The position numbers and the translations under genes were made by a program. DNA of 64,000 nt from Cryptomeria japonica (lineage: Eukaryota > Streptophyta > Pinopsida > Cupressales > Cupressaceae). Of the stretch, positions 1 through 12,235 are shown in pieces; within the stretch, counting starts at the first letter, position 1; the number at the start of each line of letters is the position of its first letter. The DNA is taken from contig NC_081407.1 of the NCBI RefSeq assembly GCF_030272615.1, positions 380,577,179 to 380,641,178 on the forward strand, in the 5' to 3' direction. A model generated the notes under the pieces. It was not told where the DNA came from and did no database searches. It was given only the letters and a program-made list of their open reading frames with translations.

Positions 1-455
1 GTTATTCTGGATCATCCATTCTTCACCACATATGGGAATCAGTAACCCATCACGCTCTCCTCACATACTGCTAAGAAGAATGTTCATTCCCAAGGTAGAC
101 ATTTAATGCAATCGATCTTCACATGCAAGATCCTCAAGAAAATCCTTCAAGTGCATAAAACTCACGTGGCATCTCAATCTCATCCTTATTTCTTAGCTAA
201 CTTATCACAGAATCTCACTGGTTGCATTGCACAAGCTAGATTGCCAAATCGGAAACCCTAGAGCCGAGACTACCAACCGGTAGTCACACTTAGTGAGACC
301 TTGACACCGGTTCACTACATCTCTTCATACTGGTTCTCCAACTTGAACATCAATAACAACTTCTTCCAATCTTCATACCAGTTCACCTGTACTTATTGAC
401 ATCAATGACAACATATTATCATCATCTCATCATACCAGTTCATCATATGCCAACA
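1..455 (-). repeat. 3' LTR of copia-1, partial
   Basis: Matches 5925-6379 with scattered differences. It ends on the plus strand with ATGCCAACA, so the LTR begins TGTTGGCAT on the element strand. The part beyond the window start is missing. Confidence 0.93.
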
Positions 456-468
456 ATCTCCCCCTTTG
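456..468 (-). other. Polypurine tract of copia-1
   Basis: On the minus strand this reads CAAAGGGGGAGAT directly before the 3' LTR, as expected for a copia plus-strand primer. A second PPT-like tract (CAAAGGGGGAGAAG on the minus strand, 590-603) and a further G-rich tract near 643-650 lie between it and the pol stop. Confidence 0.85.
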
Positions 469-731
469 ACATTGATGGCAATACTCAGTGTAGCATTGCA
501 AGTATAAACATCATAGACCAGTGCAACTATAACATATATCTTCATCATCATACATCTTCTCCCATATCATACATCATCAGATATCTTCTCCCCCTTTGAC
601 AACAATGCCAAAGTGGAGGCACAAGCTTCCATTCTCCACTATGTTGCTCCCCCTATGGACTAGCATCCTTCAACAAATCAACCTTGTAAGATTTGTCACT
701 GTAGTACCTGACTGATATGGAGCACACTTTT

Positions 732-2486
732 TTAGTTTACTTCACGAAGGGGCAAAACCCCGAATTCACCTCTCAAATAGGTAAATGTAGTCTTCGGTTA
801 GGGCTTAGTGAATATGTCTGCTAGCTACTCCTTACTGGAAACATGTTGTAATACAACCTCTCTGTTTTGAACCTTCTCTCTCAAGAAATGATACTTGAGC
901 TCAATGTGCTTAGTTCTAGCATGCAATACCAGATTCTTGGAAATATTTATTGCACTTATGTTGTCACAAAATATACTCACCGGTTTAGATATAGGTACTT
1001 TGAAACCATCCAATACACATTTCATCTAGATTGCTTGAGTGCAGTTCATAAATGCAGCCACATACTCCACTTCAGCTATAGACTAGGAAGTATAGCTCTG
1101 CTTCTTACTTGTCCATGAGACTAGTCTTCCACCAAGAAAGAACGCTCCACCGGTTGTGCTCTTCCAGTCGTCCACATTACCTCCCCAATCTGCATCGGTA
1201 TATACTTTGAGATTAAAATCACCATTGTATGGATACCACAATCCATAATTAACTGCTCCTTTCAGGTATCTAAGAATCCTCTTGACTGCTACCAAGTGGG
1301 ATTCTCTTGGACTTTTCTGAAAACGGGCCACAATGCCCACTGCATGAGCAATATCTGGTCTGCTGTGTACCACATAGTGCAACTTACGGATCATTGACCG
1401 ATACTCCTTCTCATTCACCAATGCTGAATCATCTTCCTTAGTCAATTTACAGCCGGTCACCATTGGTGTACCGATTGGTTTGCTCTCCTCCATGCCAAAG
1501 GTCTTCAATACCTCTTTGACATACTTGGATTGGGTAATAAAGATACCCTCTTTCATCTGATGAATCTGTAGACCAATGAAGAACTTTATCTCTCCAATGA
1601 GATATATCTCAAATTATTTCTTCATTTCATCTGCAAATGCATGGCTCGTTTCATCATCTCCTCCAAAGATTATGTAATCTACAAACACTTCATAGATCAA
1701 AATCTGATCACCTTTAGATTTTCGGTAGATCTTGCTATCCTCACTTGTTCTCTGAAATCCTATCTTCACAAGATGAGAGTATAATCGTTCATACCATGCC
1801 CTTGGTGCTCGTTTCAATCCATATAGGGCCTTGTGTAATCTACACACCATGTTACTATCTTATGATAAGGCAAACCCATTTGGTTTCTCAATATACACTT
1901 CCTCTTCTAGGATTCCATTCAAGAACGCAGACTTCACATCCATCTGGTATACCTTGAATCCCTTAAATGCTGCAAATGCAAGTAGCATTCGAACACCTTC
2001 CAGTCTAGCCACTGGGGCAAAGGTTTCTCCATAGTCTTCTCCCTCTTCCTGAGTATATCCCTTGCATACAAGTCTTGCCTTGTTCCTTAGAAATGTGCCT
2101 TCTTCATTCAACTTATTCCCGAAGACCCATTTGGTACCTATGACATTCTTTTGTTCTGGTCTGGGTAACAAAAACCATGTTGCATTCTTTTCTATCTGGT
2201 CCAACTCCTCTTCCATTGCCTTAATCCAGTCTTCATATGTAAGTGCCTCTCTAGTGGTTTTAGGCTCAAATTTAGAAATAATGCAAGAGTTTTCTTTCAC
2301 CTTTCTTCTAGTGAGTATCCCTATATCTTTATCTCCTATGATCTGCTTCAGATCGTGATGTAGTTTCACATATCTAGGAATGACTCTAGTTGGTTATGCT
2401 TTCTTTTCCTCTTCTTCTTCTTCTCCATCTTCTTCTTCACCTATTGCAGCTTCTACCGGTATAGGAACACTAAGGTCTTTGCTTAT
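732..2486 (-). pseudogene. copia-1 reverse transcriptase and RNase H region
   Basis: C-terminal third of the copia-1 polyprotein, copying the element RNA into DNA. RT starts near 2310 with [16 protein letters not shown] and IGTKWVF. It continues through [10 protein letters not shown] and LHKALYGLKRAPRAWYERL to the catalytic box near 1680, which reads FVDYIIFGG where the family has FVDD, so one catalytic aspartate is lost. RNase H follows: YTDADWGG, KSTTGGAFFLGG, and after two stops SIFCDNISAINISKN and the ADIFTKP block, ending at 732. In-frame stops occur near 1852, 1612, 1082, 1028, 823 and 790. The frame itself is never shifted. The damage makes it non-functional. Confidence 0.93.
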
Positions 2487-3626
2487 TTATTTCTTAACCG
2501 GTTCCCAGAAGGCTACACCTGGTTCATCTTCCACTTGCTCACTACAGGTTTCCTCAGGCTCCTCAGGGGATTCATCAACCCTGAGATTGATACTCTCAAC
2601 AATTTTCTGAGGCCTATTGTTGTAGCACTTGAGAGCTTTTCTCTTAGTGGAATATCCCAAAAATATTCCTTCATCACATTTAGCATCAAACTTTCTCAGA
2701 TGCTCACCTCTCTTGATATAACAATTACTGCCAAATACTTTAAAATAACTTACAGTGGGAGTCTTCCCAGTCCAGTACTCATAAGGGGTTTTATCTTTAC
2801 CTTTCTTGATGAGTACCCAGTTCATAGTATAGACTACAGTGCTCACCGCTTCTCTCCAAAAAGTGTGAGCAACCTTTCCTTGGATTAGCATTGTTCTGGC
2901 TGCTTCAACTACAGTCCTATTATTCCTTTCTTCTATGCCATTCTATTGTGGTGTCTTTGGGGCAGACAACTGCCTCTTGATACCATTCTCTTCACAGTAA
3001 TTGTTAAATTCATCAGAAGTGAATTCACCTCCTTGATCAGTTCTTAGGCATTTTATCCTTTGACCACTTTCTTTCTCTACCAATGCTCTAAAGGCTTTGA
3101 ACTTTCCAAACACCTCAGACTTGTCTTTCAAGAATGCGACCCACATCATTCTTGAGCAATCATCAGTAAGAATCATGAAATACCTATCTCTCTAGATACT
3201 TCTAGTTTTCATTGGACCACACAGATCGGTGTGCACAAGATCAAGTAAGTTCTTTGCTGAAAAAGACTCACCTTTAAAAGTTGAGGAAGACATCTTCCCA
3301 AGTTGACATTCTTTGCACAAATAATTCTCTGGTTTTTTTAGCAAAGGCAATCCTCTTACTGCCTTGATCTTACTCGCCTTTACAATATTGTCAAAATTCA
3401 TATGACAAAGTCTCATATGCCATATTCAACTATCATCAAACTTCACCATCAAACACTGACTAATCTTGGCATTCAACTGAAACAAGTTACCTCTGTTCTT
3501 CTTACCGGTGGCAATAAGTTCACCACTCTTTCCAATTATATTGCAGACTCCACCTTTGAACTCCATAATGAGTCCTTTGTCATTTAGCTGAGCAACACTC
3601 AAAAGGTTATGCTTAAGACCTTCTAC
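2487..3626 (-). pseudogene. copia-1 GAG-pre-integrase and integrase region
   Basis: Middle of the copia-1 polyprotein; integrase inserts the element DNA into the host chromosome. The zinc-binding GAG-pre-integrase part shows WHMRLCHMNFDN and CKECQLGK. The catalytic core shows LDLVHTDLCGPM (first Asp), RTDQGGEFTSDEF (second Asp) and the GIEERNN block (Glu). The copia C-terminal part contains FWREAVSTVVYTMN, TPYEYWTGKTP and FLGYSTKRKALKCYN. Stops interrupt it near 3420, 3190, 2942 and 2487, all in the same frame. A Glu/Asp-rich linker leads into RT. Confidence 0.92.
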
Positions 3627-4835
3627 CTAGTAGACATCATCCACACTACTCTTTCCATTCAGTGAGATGGATCCTTTACCTTTCACCAAGCATGGTGCAT
3701 CATTTCCAAACCTAACAACACCTCCATCATATTCTTCTAGAGACAAAAAATTTCTCCGGACACCAGTCATGTGGTGAGAATAGCCACTATCAATAATCCA
3801 CTCATTAGAGTTGTCAATGTGAGAGACAAGGGATTTCTTGTCAGACACTTCTTCCTTTACAACTACAAACACTATGTCTTCATTCTCTTCATCCTCAGAT
3901 TCTTCATTAGTAACACCTTCATCAACTGCAACAAGATAATTTCTCCTACCTCCTCCTTTATACTTTCTAAACCTCTCTAGTTTATCCTTATTGTCATTGT
4001 TAGGACAGTTAACAACTATATGTCCTATCTTCTTGCAGGAAAAACATTTTAAAGGAAGCTTACCTTTGTATTTTCCGATGTCTTTTGGAAGTCTCTTGGC
4101 TAGAAGAGCTTCAAACTCCATTAGAATCTCTTCATCATCTATATCTCTGCATCGCTTGGATTCATAACTGGTACTTACTTCTTTTCCTTTTTTGGTTGGT
4201 GCAATAGATGCTCTAAAGGCTGACTTAGTCTTCTTAACACTGCCATCATAGTTATTCAACTCATATGCTGTCAACTTTGTAATGATAGAGTCTAAAGATA
4301 GCTTGGTTTTTTCGATAGACCTTAGATCCTGAATAGCATAAACTCTGATTGCATAGACCGGTAACAATGATCTTATAAATTTACTGACAATGGTGGCATC
4401 ATCAATTGTTCCACCAGTGCTCTTGATATCTCCAACCATGGTCTTGATCCTTATGCCATACTGTTGAATGGTCTCTCCGTCAACCATCCTCATGTCTTCA
4501 AATTTTCCTCTAAGGCTTTCTTCCTTAGCTTGCTTGACATGTTCATCACCGCCATAAATGGTTTCCAATGTGTCCCATACATCATTAGGAGTGTCCTTAT
4601 CTTGTACATTAATGAGCTCAATATCAGACAGACTGCTAATAAGGGCTTCCATGACTTGCCCATTTTCTTGAATCTCTCTTTTCTGATCATCGGTTAGAGT
4701 GCCAGTGGGGATAACATAGGCATTCTCAACATAGCTCTAGTGTTGAGCACCCAAACTCTTGATATAAATCTTCATCCCGTCCTTCCCTATTTTTAATTTA
4801 TCTCTATTAAACTTAGGACCTTCCCTCTTCATCAT
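3627..4835 (-). pseudogene. copia-1 gag and protease region
   Basis: N-terminal part of the copia-1 polyprotein (capsid/nucleocapsid plus protease). I place the start at the ATG at 4835: the frame is continuous from there, and the encoded start (MMKREGPKFNRDK) matches the copia-2 gag start (MMKKEGPKFNKDN). Codon 33 is TAG where copia-2 has Trp. The CCHC zinc knuckle CFSCKKIGHIVVNC lies near 4020-4060. The protease motif near 3770 is WIIDSGYSHHMTG, close to the usual DSGCSHHM with Tyr for the common Cys or Ala. A stop at 3627 replaces the Trp of the block that reads DVFWV in copia-2. Confidence 0.93.
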
Positions 4836-4892
4836 TAAAGGAAGATCTTTTACCTCAAGCAGTTAAGCTTATATCACTGAGGACCTCGAGTT

Positions 4893-4905
4893 GCTCTGAT
4901 ACAAA
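4893..4905 (-). other. Primer binding site of copia-1
   Basis: On the minus strand this reads TTTGTATCAGAGC. It is a near match to the TGGTATCAGAGC site complementary to initiator tRNA-Met used by plant copia elements, one base inside the 5' LTR end. Confidence 0.8.
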
Positions 4906-4906
4906 T

Positions 4907-6379
4907 TGATGAATAATGATGAACAACAAATACCCTAATTGGTACTGAGAGGGGGGGGGGGGGGGTGAATCAGTACAGACAAAAACTTCTCAACAACTTT
5001 ATCAAGTTAAAACAATGATAACCGGTTGTCTTCATCACTGAACTTAACCATGGAAATACCGATTAAACACATTAAGACTTCAAATATCGAAATCAGCAAA
5101 ATTGAATACTTCAAATAACACTCAACACTTGATGAATTCTTCACCAATATACATATGCATGTGTTGTATCAATAATACCATAACTATTAGATTTGCATGC
5201 ATATTAACCTAAACGAAGAATACTCAATCATCACATGAAAAATACACAACTCATGACACAAATTTTTCATGTGGAAACCCAAATGGGAAAAACCACGGTG
5301 GGGATGAATACCCACAAGCTTTTTTTGATCTCTTTTGAAGATTGCTATATTAAGAGCCTAGTCTGGTTAAAGACTTTACAATAAGGTTCTGTTAGGAACC
5401 GGTCTTGTTAAATATCACCCGATTAAGGGATGGCTATATACCCTATTAAAGGTTGAAACCCTGTTAAAGGTTACCTTGCTAGAGAATTTGAAGATCTCAA
5501 TGATCTTAAGTCACCTGGTTAGAGGATTTACAATAAGCCTGTTAAAGCTACCTGGTAAAGGGATTTTCCTACTGTTGAAATGGCTAGAAGACAACAGGTA
5601 AATCTCTGATTTGATAAAAACACTACATTTTAAGGCAAATCCCTTTCAGCTCCTCTACTCTGCAATCACACTCTGCAGTTTTCCACTCCTCTACTCTCTT
5701 CATTTTTCCACTCAATGGTCTGGCGAGTATCTCTTCACTCGGATACAAACACAACATTTTCCAACACAAATAATATCAAAACTCATTGACCTTATAGACA
5801 ACAATTAGGTCAGTAGCATAAACCCTAAACCTTGAATATTTTAGGTTTACAATTACGAGTGGTCCAATCCTGACCGTTCAAACACTTTGCATAGAATAAA
5901 AAAATCTGAAACAAATCACAAGTCATTCTACATCATCCATTCTTCATTGCATATGGGAATTAGTAACCCATCACGCTCTCTTCACATATCGCTAAGAAGA
6001 ATGTTCATTCTCAAGGGTAGACATTTAATGCAATCTATCTTCACATGCAAGATCCTCAAGGAAACCCTTCACGTGCACAAAACTGACGTGGAATCTTGAT
6101 CTCATCCTTATTTCTTAGCTAACTTACCATAGGATGTCACTGGTTGCATCGCACAAGCTAGATTGCCAAACCGGAAACCCTAGAGTTGAGACTACCAACC
6201 GGTAGTCACACTTAGTGAAACCCTGCCACTGGTTCACTGCATCTCTTCATACTGGTTCTCCAACTTGAACATCAATAACAACTTCTTCCAATCTTCATAC
6301 CAATTCACATGTACTTATTGACATCAATGACAACATATATTATCATCATGTCATCATACCAGTTCATCATATGCCAACA
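4907..6379 (-). repeat. 5' LTR of copia-1
   Basis: 1,473 bases, TG...CA on both strands. A run of 15 G at 4951-4965 sits where copia-2 has CCCCCCTCTCAGTA in the opposite orientation. The block at 5271-5318 (GTGGAAACCC...CCACGGTGGGG) is shared with the LTRs of copia-2, in matching orientation relative to each element. A TATA-like stretch on the minus strand (TATATAGCC, near 5440) may be the LTR promoter, with low certainty. Confidence 0.92.
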
Positions 6380-6381
6380 AG

Positions 6382-8433
6382 AATATCTCATGAACAACTC
6401 CGTCTACGTAGACCCTTATGGAAGTCATGCAAAAAAATACACTCAATAACATACTAATGCTAAGGACCAACCTCAAAAACAATTGGATATCCAGAGGCAT
6501 GCTCAAAATTTGGAAACAATAAAACCCCGTGTCAAATATGGGGGCACTACACAAGAACAAACTCATGACATGCCTATAGAATATGATATGCATGGACAAA
6601 GAAAATATTCTATTCCTCATTATGACTCTATACCAGGTGGTCCCTATACACAATATCATTATAGACCTCCTCCATATGAGCATGTTTATGATCAATACCA
6701 TCCATATATGCAGTATCCTCCTCCTCCACTTGGTGGCTTAGGCATGGGATATGGTCCAAGAAGTCGTTCTCCACCCAAGAACAATTTGGAATGGTAGATA
6801 AAGGACTTAAAAAAGAAAATGGAGGACATTAATACACCAAAGCCAACTTACACAATGAGAGATATATGTCCTTATCCATTTGATAAAAGCATTCCAATGC
6901 CTCCATTTCCTACACATCTTGTAACAACAAAGTTTGATAAGTACAGAGGCAAAGGAGACCCTAAGGCACATATAAGACATTTTTTCACAACTTGCATTGA
7001 AGTAGCAACATAAGAAACATACTTGATGAGATTGTTCCCACAAAGCTTAGGTGAACAAGCTATGGAGTGGTTCTCCCAACTTCCACCTGGAATTAAGTTG
7101 AGGTGATCTAGCAGAAGATTTCATACAACATTTCTCATATAACATAGAGATAGATATATCAGTTACCACTTTGTGCAACGCCAAACAAAAGGATGGGGAG
7201 TCATTTTCATCATTCTTACTAAGATGGAAGAATTTAGCTAGTAGGTGCTCTTGTGAAATTCCACAAAAACAAATGGTAGAGATGTTTACACAAAATGTCA
7301 ACAACAAAATTGGTTATGCCTTGAAGAAAGATTGTTTGTCCACCTTCAAGGATGTCATTGAGAAAGGCTTAGCAATAGAGAAGGTCTTAATTGAGCAAGG
7401 AGTCATTAAGATATTCAAAGAAAATAAAGAGGATTTTAAAGGAAAGGACAATCCACGATTTTGGAACAAGAACAAGAACACGGTAAATGATGGCGTTGTT
7501 GATGCTAACATAGTTAAACCAAAAATCACTCTTTCAGGATCAATTTCTTCTACAAACAACCAAGTAAATACTCAAGCAACTTCAAAACCATGAAGGAAAT
7601 ACACCCCATTGGGAGAACCACTTGAGTCATCTTTTAGGAAGCTAGTAGCAAACAAGATAATAAAAATTCCAGATAATCCTCCATATGAGCCAAAGGCCAA
7701 TCCAAATTGGTGGAATGACAATGAGTACTGCGAATATCACAAGAGCAAGGGACATAAAACAAGAAACTACCATCGCTTGAAGAACATCATACAAGATCTT
7801 ATTGATAGAGGTGACATTGAGATTGAAGGAAATTCATCCAATTAAGAACATGAAATGTTTAAGGAACCATTCCCTAAACATGACAAGGGAAAAGCCAAAG
7901 CCATAGATGAGAAATCCAAATATACCAAAGTGTCCTATAACTATGATTCAACTGTTAGTCACATTTCGATGGACAACTATGTTTCTACTATTATCATAAA
8001 GGACAAAACGCCTGAAAGTTCTACCCAAAGAGCTAAAGTTGTCCTAAAAGGCATTGGACCTTCTTCTGAATCTACCTCCAAATGTAATGTCACAACTCGA
8101 CAAGGTAAGGTCACTTTGCAAGGGGCTCCAGCTAAAACCACCACTTCCTCATCAACCAAACTTGAGTACGACTTAGTAGAACAGTTAGGGAAGACACCCA
8201 CACTTATCTCCATCCTTGAGCTTTTACGCATATCCCTTGCACATAAAGCCATCCTTGATAAAGCTTTGAGAGAAAATTATGTCCCCACTGAACTGAATGT
8301 GGACCAGTTTCAAGCCATGGTGGAATACCTTTCCATTCCACATTCTCTTACATTCACCAAAGCTGACGATGCCTCCGTAAGCCAACCACATAATGCACCT
8401 TTACACAAGCCTTCCTATACAAACATCGAATAA
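6382..8433 (+). pseudogene. gypsy-1 gag (5' end lost to the copia-1 insertion)
   Basis: Structural gag polyprotein that forms the retrotransposon particle. The visible part starts just after the copia-1 LTR. It has a Pro/Tyr-rich segment (around 6600-6760), the conserved block ICPYPFDKSIPMPPFP and the retrotransposon gag core YLMRLFPQSLGEQAMEWF. The zinc-knuckle-like CEYHKSKGHKTRNY lies near 7730; its last Cys is Tyr, whereas gypsy-2 has CDFHHNKGHRTNEC. Stops at about 6796 and 7011 and a frameshift near 7100 break it. The tail (VEQLGKTPTLISILELL) aligns with the gypsy-2 gag-protease junction. Confidence 0.9.
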
Positions 8434-10170
8434 AATGAGTCCTGATAGATGGAGGATCCGGTCTCAATATATGTACTTTGAACACAATAATACAATTGGG
8501 ATATTCTGATAAAGTTGTGAATGTTATGAACAAAATTACCATCAAGGAATATGATGATGAAGAGCATTCATCCAAGGGCACAATCACCTTACCTGTCAGA
8601 GTGGGGCCAGTTACAAAGGATGTGGTTTGTCAAGTCCTAGACCTCGATCTCACATATAACATATTACTAGGATGTTTGTGGATTCATGAGATGAGGGCAG
8701 TCCCATCTACATGCCATTAATGCATTAAGTTTCCTCATAATGGAATTGAAGTGACAGTTAATGGTGATCCTAATCCATTTATATACTGCAATAATTTGAG
8801 GCCAAAAGATGAGACAATAATTCTGATCAATAGAGAGGCTATCCCATCATCTGCATATGTGGACCCTAAGTTACTAAAACCTTCAACATCAAAGCAAGGT
8901 GAGCTTAAAGGAAAATATAAGGATAAAGGCATGGCTAAAAATACACTTTAAGTGAAACCATGTGCTTGTGGCAAGTCATAAATTCACCAAAAGAATATGG
9001 ACAACCACATCCTCCTAAAAGGGTATCTATCATTACGCTAAAGTGGGATCCTACTACATTCTAAAAGTGGGGCGAAATGGAGGAAGAAGAATTATATAAA
9101 ATGCTTTATAGAGACCCTGAAGATGATGCACAAAATCATATTGAGATACCATGCAAAAAATATGGCAAAGGATTTAAAATCTTACAAAAGTTTGGGTATG
9201 ATGGTAAAAGTCCTCTTGGCTTAAGAAAGGAAGGTATCACTCAACCTTTGCAACCAAAATTGACTTTTAAAAATCAGCGCTTGAAAGGGCTTGGTTTCAT
9301 ACCTTCTAGGGTAAACACTCGAAAATCAGAAGAAGCATTGCAAATAAAAAATTCCAATGATCAACAAGAGAGCCACTATTCCACTGACTCCAATGAGTGG
9401 GAATGGGGTTTGGACAAATCATCTAGTAATTATGAACTCATTGAGACATTCAAAGAACTAGGAAAACCCACAGAAGAAGAGGAATTTTATAGAAAATTCG
9501 GAGTTGGTAAAAAAACAACCCCTAAGGATTCGACACAGTCTTTGTTTTTAGGTTCTAGGTCGAAATCATGAAGAATGAGGACACCCATTCCTAAATGTGC
9601 TTTTAGTGATGACAATTTGGATTTGTTCACAATTGAGACAGATGAGGAGAGTGCCAGCAATGGCCTCGACAACTACCTTGATATACCTGAATATAACTAT
9701 ATCTTCACCCTTACTCACACTAACTTTGAAAACATTGAAGGCCTTCCCCTTTTTCACCACCAACTCATTAATTGGGACCATGAAGGACCTGTACAATTTG
9801 ACACATTACAAAATGATGATGCCTTCATCGACTATTTAGGCATACGAGATGATCTTCTGCTTGCGGGATACACTATAGAACTCAACAATGTGGCATATTT
9901 CGGTGAGGGTGTTGGTCCTTCTAGTCGCAAAAATGTAAAAATAAAAATAAATCATGGGTTTTAGGGTGAAAACCACATTGTGGCACTGTTTGACTCTCAA
10001 AAAGTAAAAAGAAATGACATATCTGAGGGTGAAAACCTCTCTAAGGTGCCCAAAGATGGAAGGCTCGAAATTCTCCTGGCATCCTACAAAAAAAAATCAT
10101 CCATGTTGGTAGAGGAGACTATCAAAATGAACATTGGTATAGAAGAGATTCCACATAACATATTTTAGGC
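8434..10170 (+). pseudogene. gypsy-1 protease and G-patch-like region
   Basis: Aspartic protease region that processes the polyprotein. The active-site block near 8445-8470 translates as VLIDGGSGLNICTL, a DGG form of the usual D-[ST]-G. It is followed by KITIKEYDDEEHSSKGTITLPV and LTYNILLGCLWIHEM, with a frameshift just before it. About 140 codons later (9150-9230) is a glycine-patch-like stretch, YGKGFKILQKFGYDGKSPLG, and then an acidic linker to RT. Stops occur at 8718, 8949, 9569, 9962 and 10166. The same order is seen in gypsy-2. The G-patch call rests on spacing of Gly and aromatic residues only. Confidence 0.8.
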
Positions 10171-12235
10171 ACAATCTTTGTTAGAGAGAGAAAGACCGAA
10201 GTTCGTAAGTTTCTTCACAAAGTAGCAAATCAATTTTTCATGGTCATATGCTGATATGCCTGGACTGGATCATGATCTAGTAATGTACCATTTGTTAGTT
10301 AAACCAGGAGCAAAGCCAGGGAAACAAAAATTAAGAAAGATGCATCCACAAGTGGCATTATTAGTAAAAGTGGAACTTGAAAAATTGTTAGATGTCGGAT
10401 TCATAAGACCAATTGATTATCCTAAATGGATCTCCAACTTAGTACCAGTTAGTAAGCTAGATCGCAACATCAAAATATGTACAGATTTTAGAGACATCAA
10501 TAAAGCTTGTCCTAAGGATGACTTTCCATTGCCGAACATAGACCTGATAGTGGATCTCACAACAGGTCATGCGATGTTATCTTTGATGGACAGATTCTCT
10601 GGCTACAATCAAATAAAAATTGCATCTGAAGATCAACACAAAACATCCTTTACTTGTCCTTGGGGAACTTTCTATTGGAATCTCATGCCCTTCGGGCTAA
10701 AGAATGCAGGTGCTACATACCAGAGAGCCATGACTACTATGTTTCATGATATTATGTACGTAATTGTAGAAGATCATGTGGATGACCTCTTGGGAAAATC
10801 AGTAGATAGAGACACACATTTGGACATTCTTTTAGTAATCTTTGATCGGTTGTAAAAATACAAAGTGAGACTAAATCCCAAGAAATGTGTCTTTGGAGTA
10901 ACCTCCAGGAAGCTCCTTGGATACATTGTTTCAAAAAGAGGAATTGAAGTCGATCCAACAAAAGTCAAGGCTATATTAGAAATGCCACCTCCAAGGAATA
11001 TCAGTCAACTTCGATCTTTACAGGGAAGACTTCAGTCTATATGAAGATTCATAGTACAACTCACGGATAAATGTCATCCTTTTCAACATTTGCTACACAA
11101 AAACATCAAATTCAAATGGGATGATAATTGTCAACAGGGTTTTCAGATACTTAAATATTATCTTCTGAATCCACCAATCTTGATGCAACCAATTCCAGAA
11201 CAACCCCTGTTACTCTACATATTAGCTACACCAATAGCACTGGGGGCACTCTTGGCACAACAAGATGCTGAAGGCAAAGAAAAGGTAGTCTATTACATCA
11301 GTTGTACTTTGGTTGGTTATGAACTTAAATACAGACCAATTGATCGTGCATGTCTTGCTGTAGTTTTTGCTTTGCAGAAATTATGACATTACATGCTTAC
11401 TCATAAAACTAAGTTGGTTGCAAGGATCGATCCATTGAAATATCTTCTCAACAAGGTGATGCTTACTGCCAGACTAGCCAAATGGGTCATGATCTTGAGT
11501 GAATTAGACATCGAATATGTGGACAAAAAAGCAATTAAAGGACAAGATATCGCAGATCAGTTGGCAGATGCACCCATGATAGATGATGCTCCTCTAACTT
11601 TGGAATTTCCAAATGAATCCATCTTGATGGTATCACATTCGAAACCTTGGAAATTATACTTTGACGACTCATACATGCAACATGGTGCAGGAGTTGGCAT
11701 CCTCTTTATCACAACTCAAGGGGATTCCATTCCAAAATCATATCGATTGTCATTTCCTTGCACTAATAATATAGCAGAATATGAGGCATTAACAACTGGA
11801 TTATGAATTGTAGTTCAATGGAAGATCCAGGAACTTCATGTTTTTGGGGACTCTCAACTTGTAATTTGTCAAGCAACCGATGACTACCAAACAAAGGATG
11901 AAAAATTAATTCCCTATAAGGGAATGGTAGATGACTTCAAGCAATATTTCATAAAGATAACCTTTGGGCAGATACCAAGAGAACAAAATCGAGCTATAGA
12001 TGCCATGGCTACTATTGCCTCACCGATTGATCTACTGCAAAATGAAACCCGCTATGAGTTCTTGGTGGATAACCTTTTGGTTCCCTCGTATGAGATCACT
12101 CCTGTTGAGATGATATGTGTCATTGGTCCTGATTCCCAGTTATATGGTTCCATTTTCATATACCTTCGTAAAAACACCCTTCCTCCTGACTTATCCAACA
12201 ACCAGCGTTGTACTTTTATCTGCTAGTCTCCCTGA
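10171..12235 (+). pseudogene. gypsy-1 reverse transcriptase with two RNase H domains
   Basis: RT starts around 10256 and shows FRDINKACPKDDFPLP, MPFGLKNAGATYQRAM and the catalytic box HVDDLLGKS (Tyr of YVDD replaced by His). A classical RNase H-like part follows (LYILATPIALGALLAQQD, KVVYYISCTLVGYE, KYLLNKVMLTARLAKWVMILSE). A second RNase H then starts at about 11640 (LYFDDSYMQHGAGVGIL, NIAEYEAL, FGDSQLVI). Its first catalytic block is DDS where gypsy-2 has DGS. Stops at about 10853, 11043, 11384 and 11804 are mostly TGA or TAA where the partner has Arg or Gln. Dual RNase H is a known mark of the Tat lineage of Ty3/gypsy. Confidence 0.92.

Larger units (their letters stand above)
1..6379 (-). 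mobile_element. Ty1/copia LTR retrotransposon copia-1 (3' LTR cut by window edge)
   Basis: Element on the minus strand. The right (5') LTR is complete at 4907-6379. The left (3') LTR is present only for its last 455 bases, and the rest lies outside the window. Between them are a PBS, a gag-protease-integrase-RT-RNase H region in copia order, and a PPT next to the 3' LTR. The coding region from 4835 down to 732 keeps one reading frame and is broken only by about a dozen stop codons. It is inserted in the gag region of gypsy-1, whose sequence resumes at 6380. The target-site duplication cannot be checked because the left end is missing. The overlapping LTR parts differ at many positions by eye, so it is clearly older than gypsy-2. 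Confidence 0.95.
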
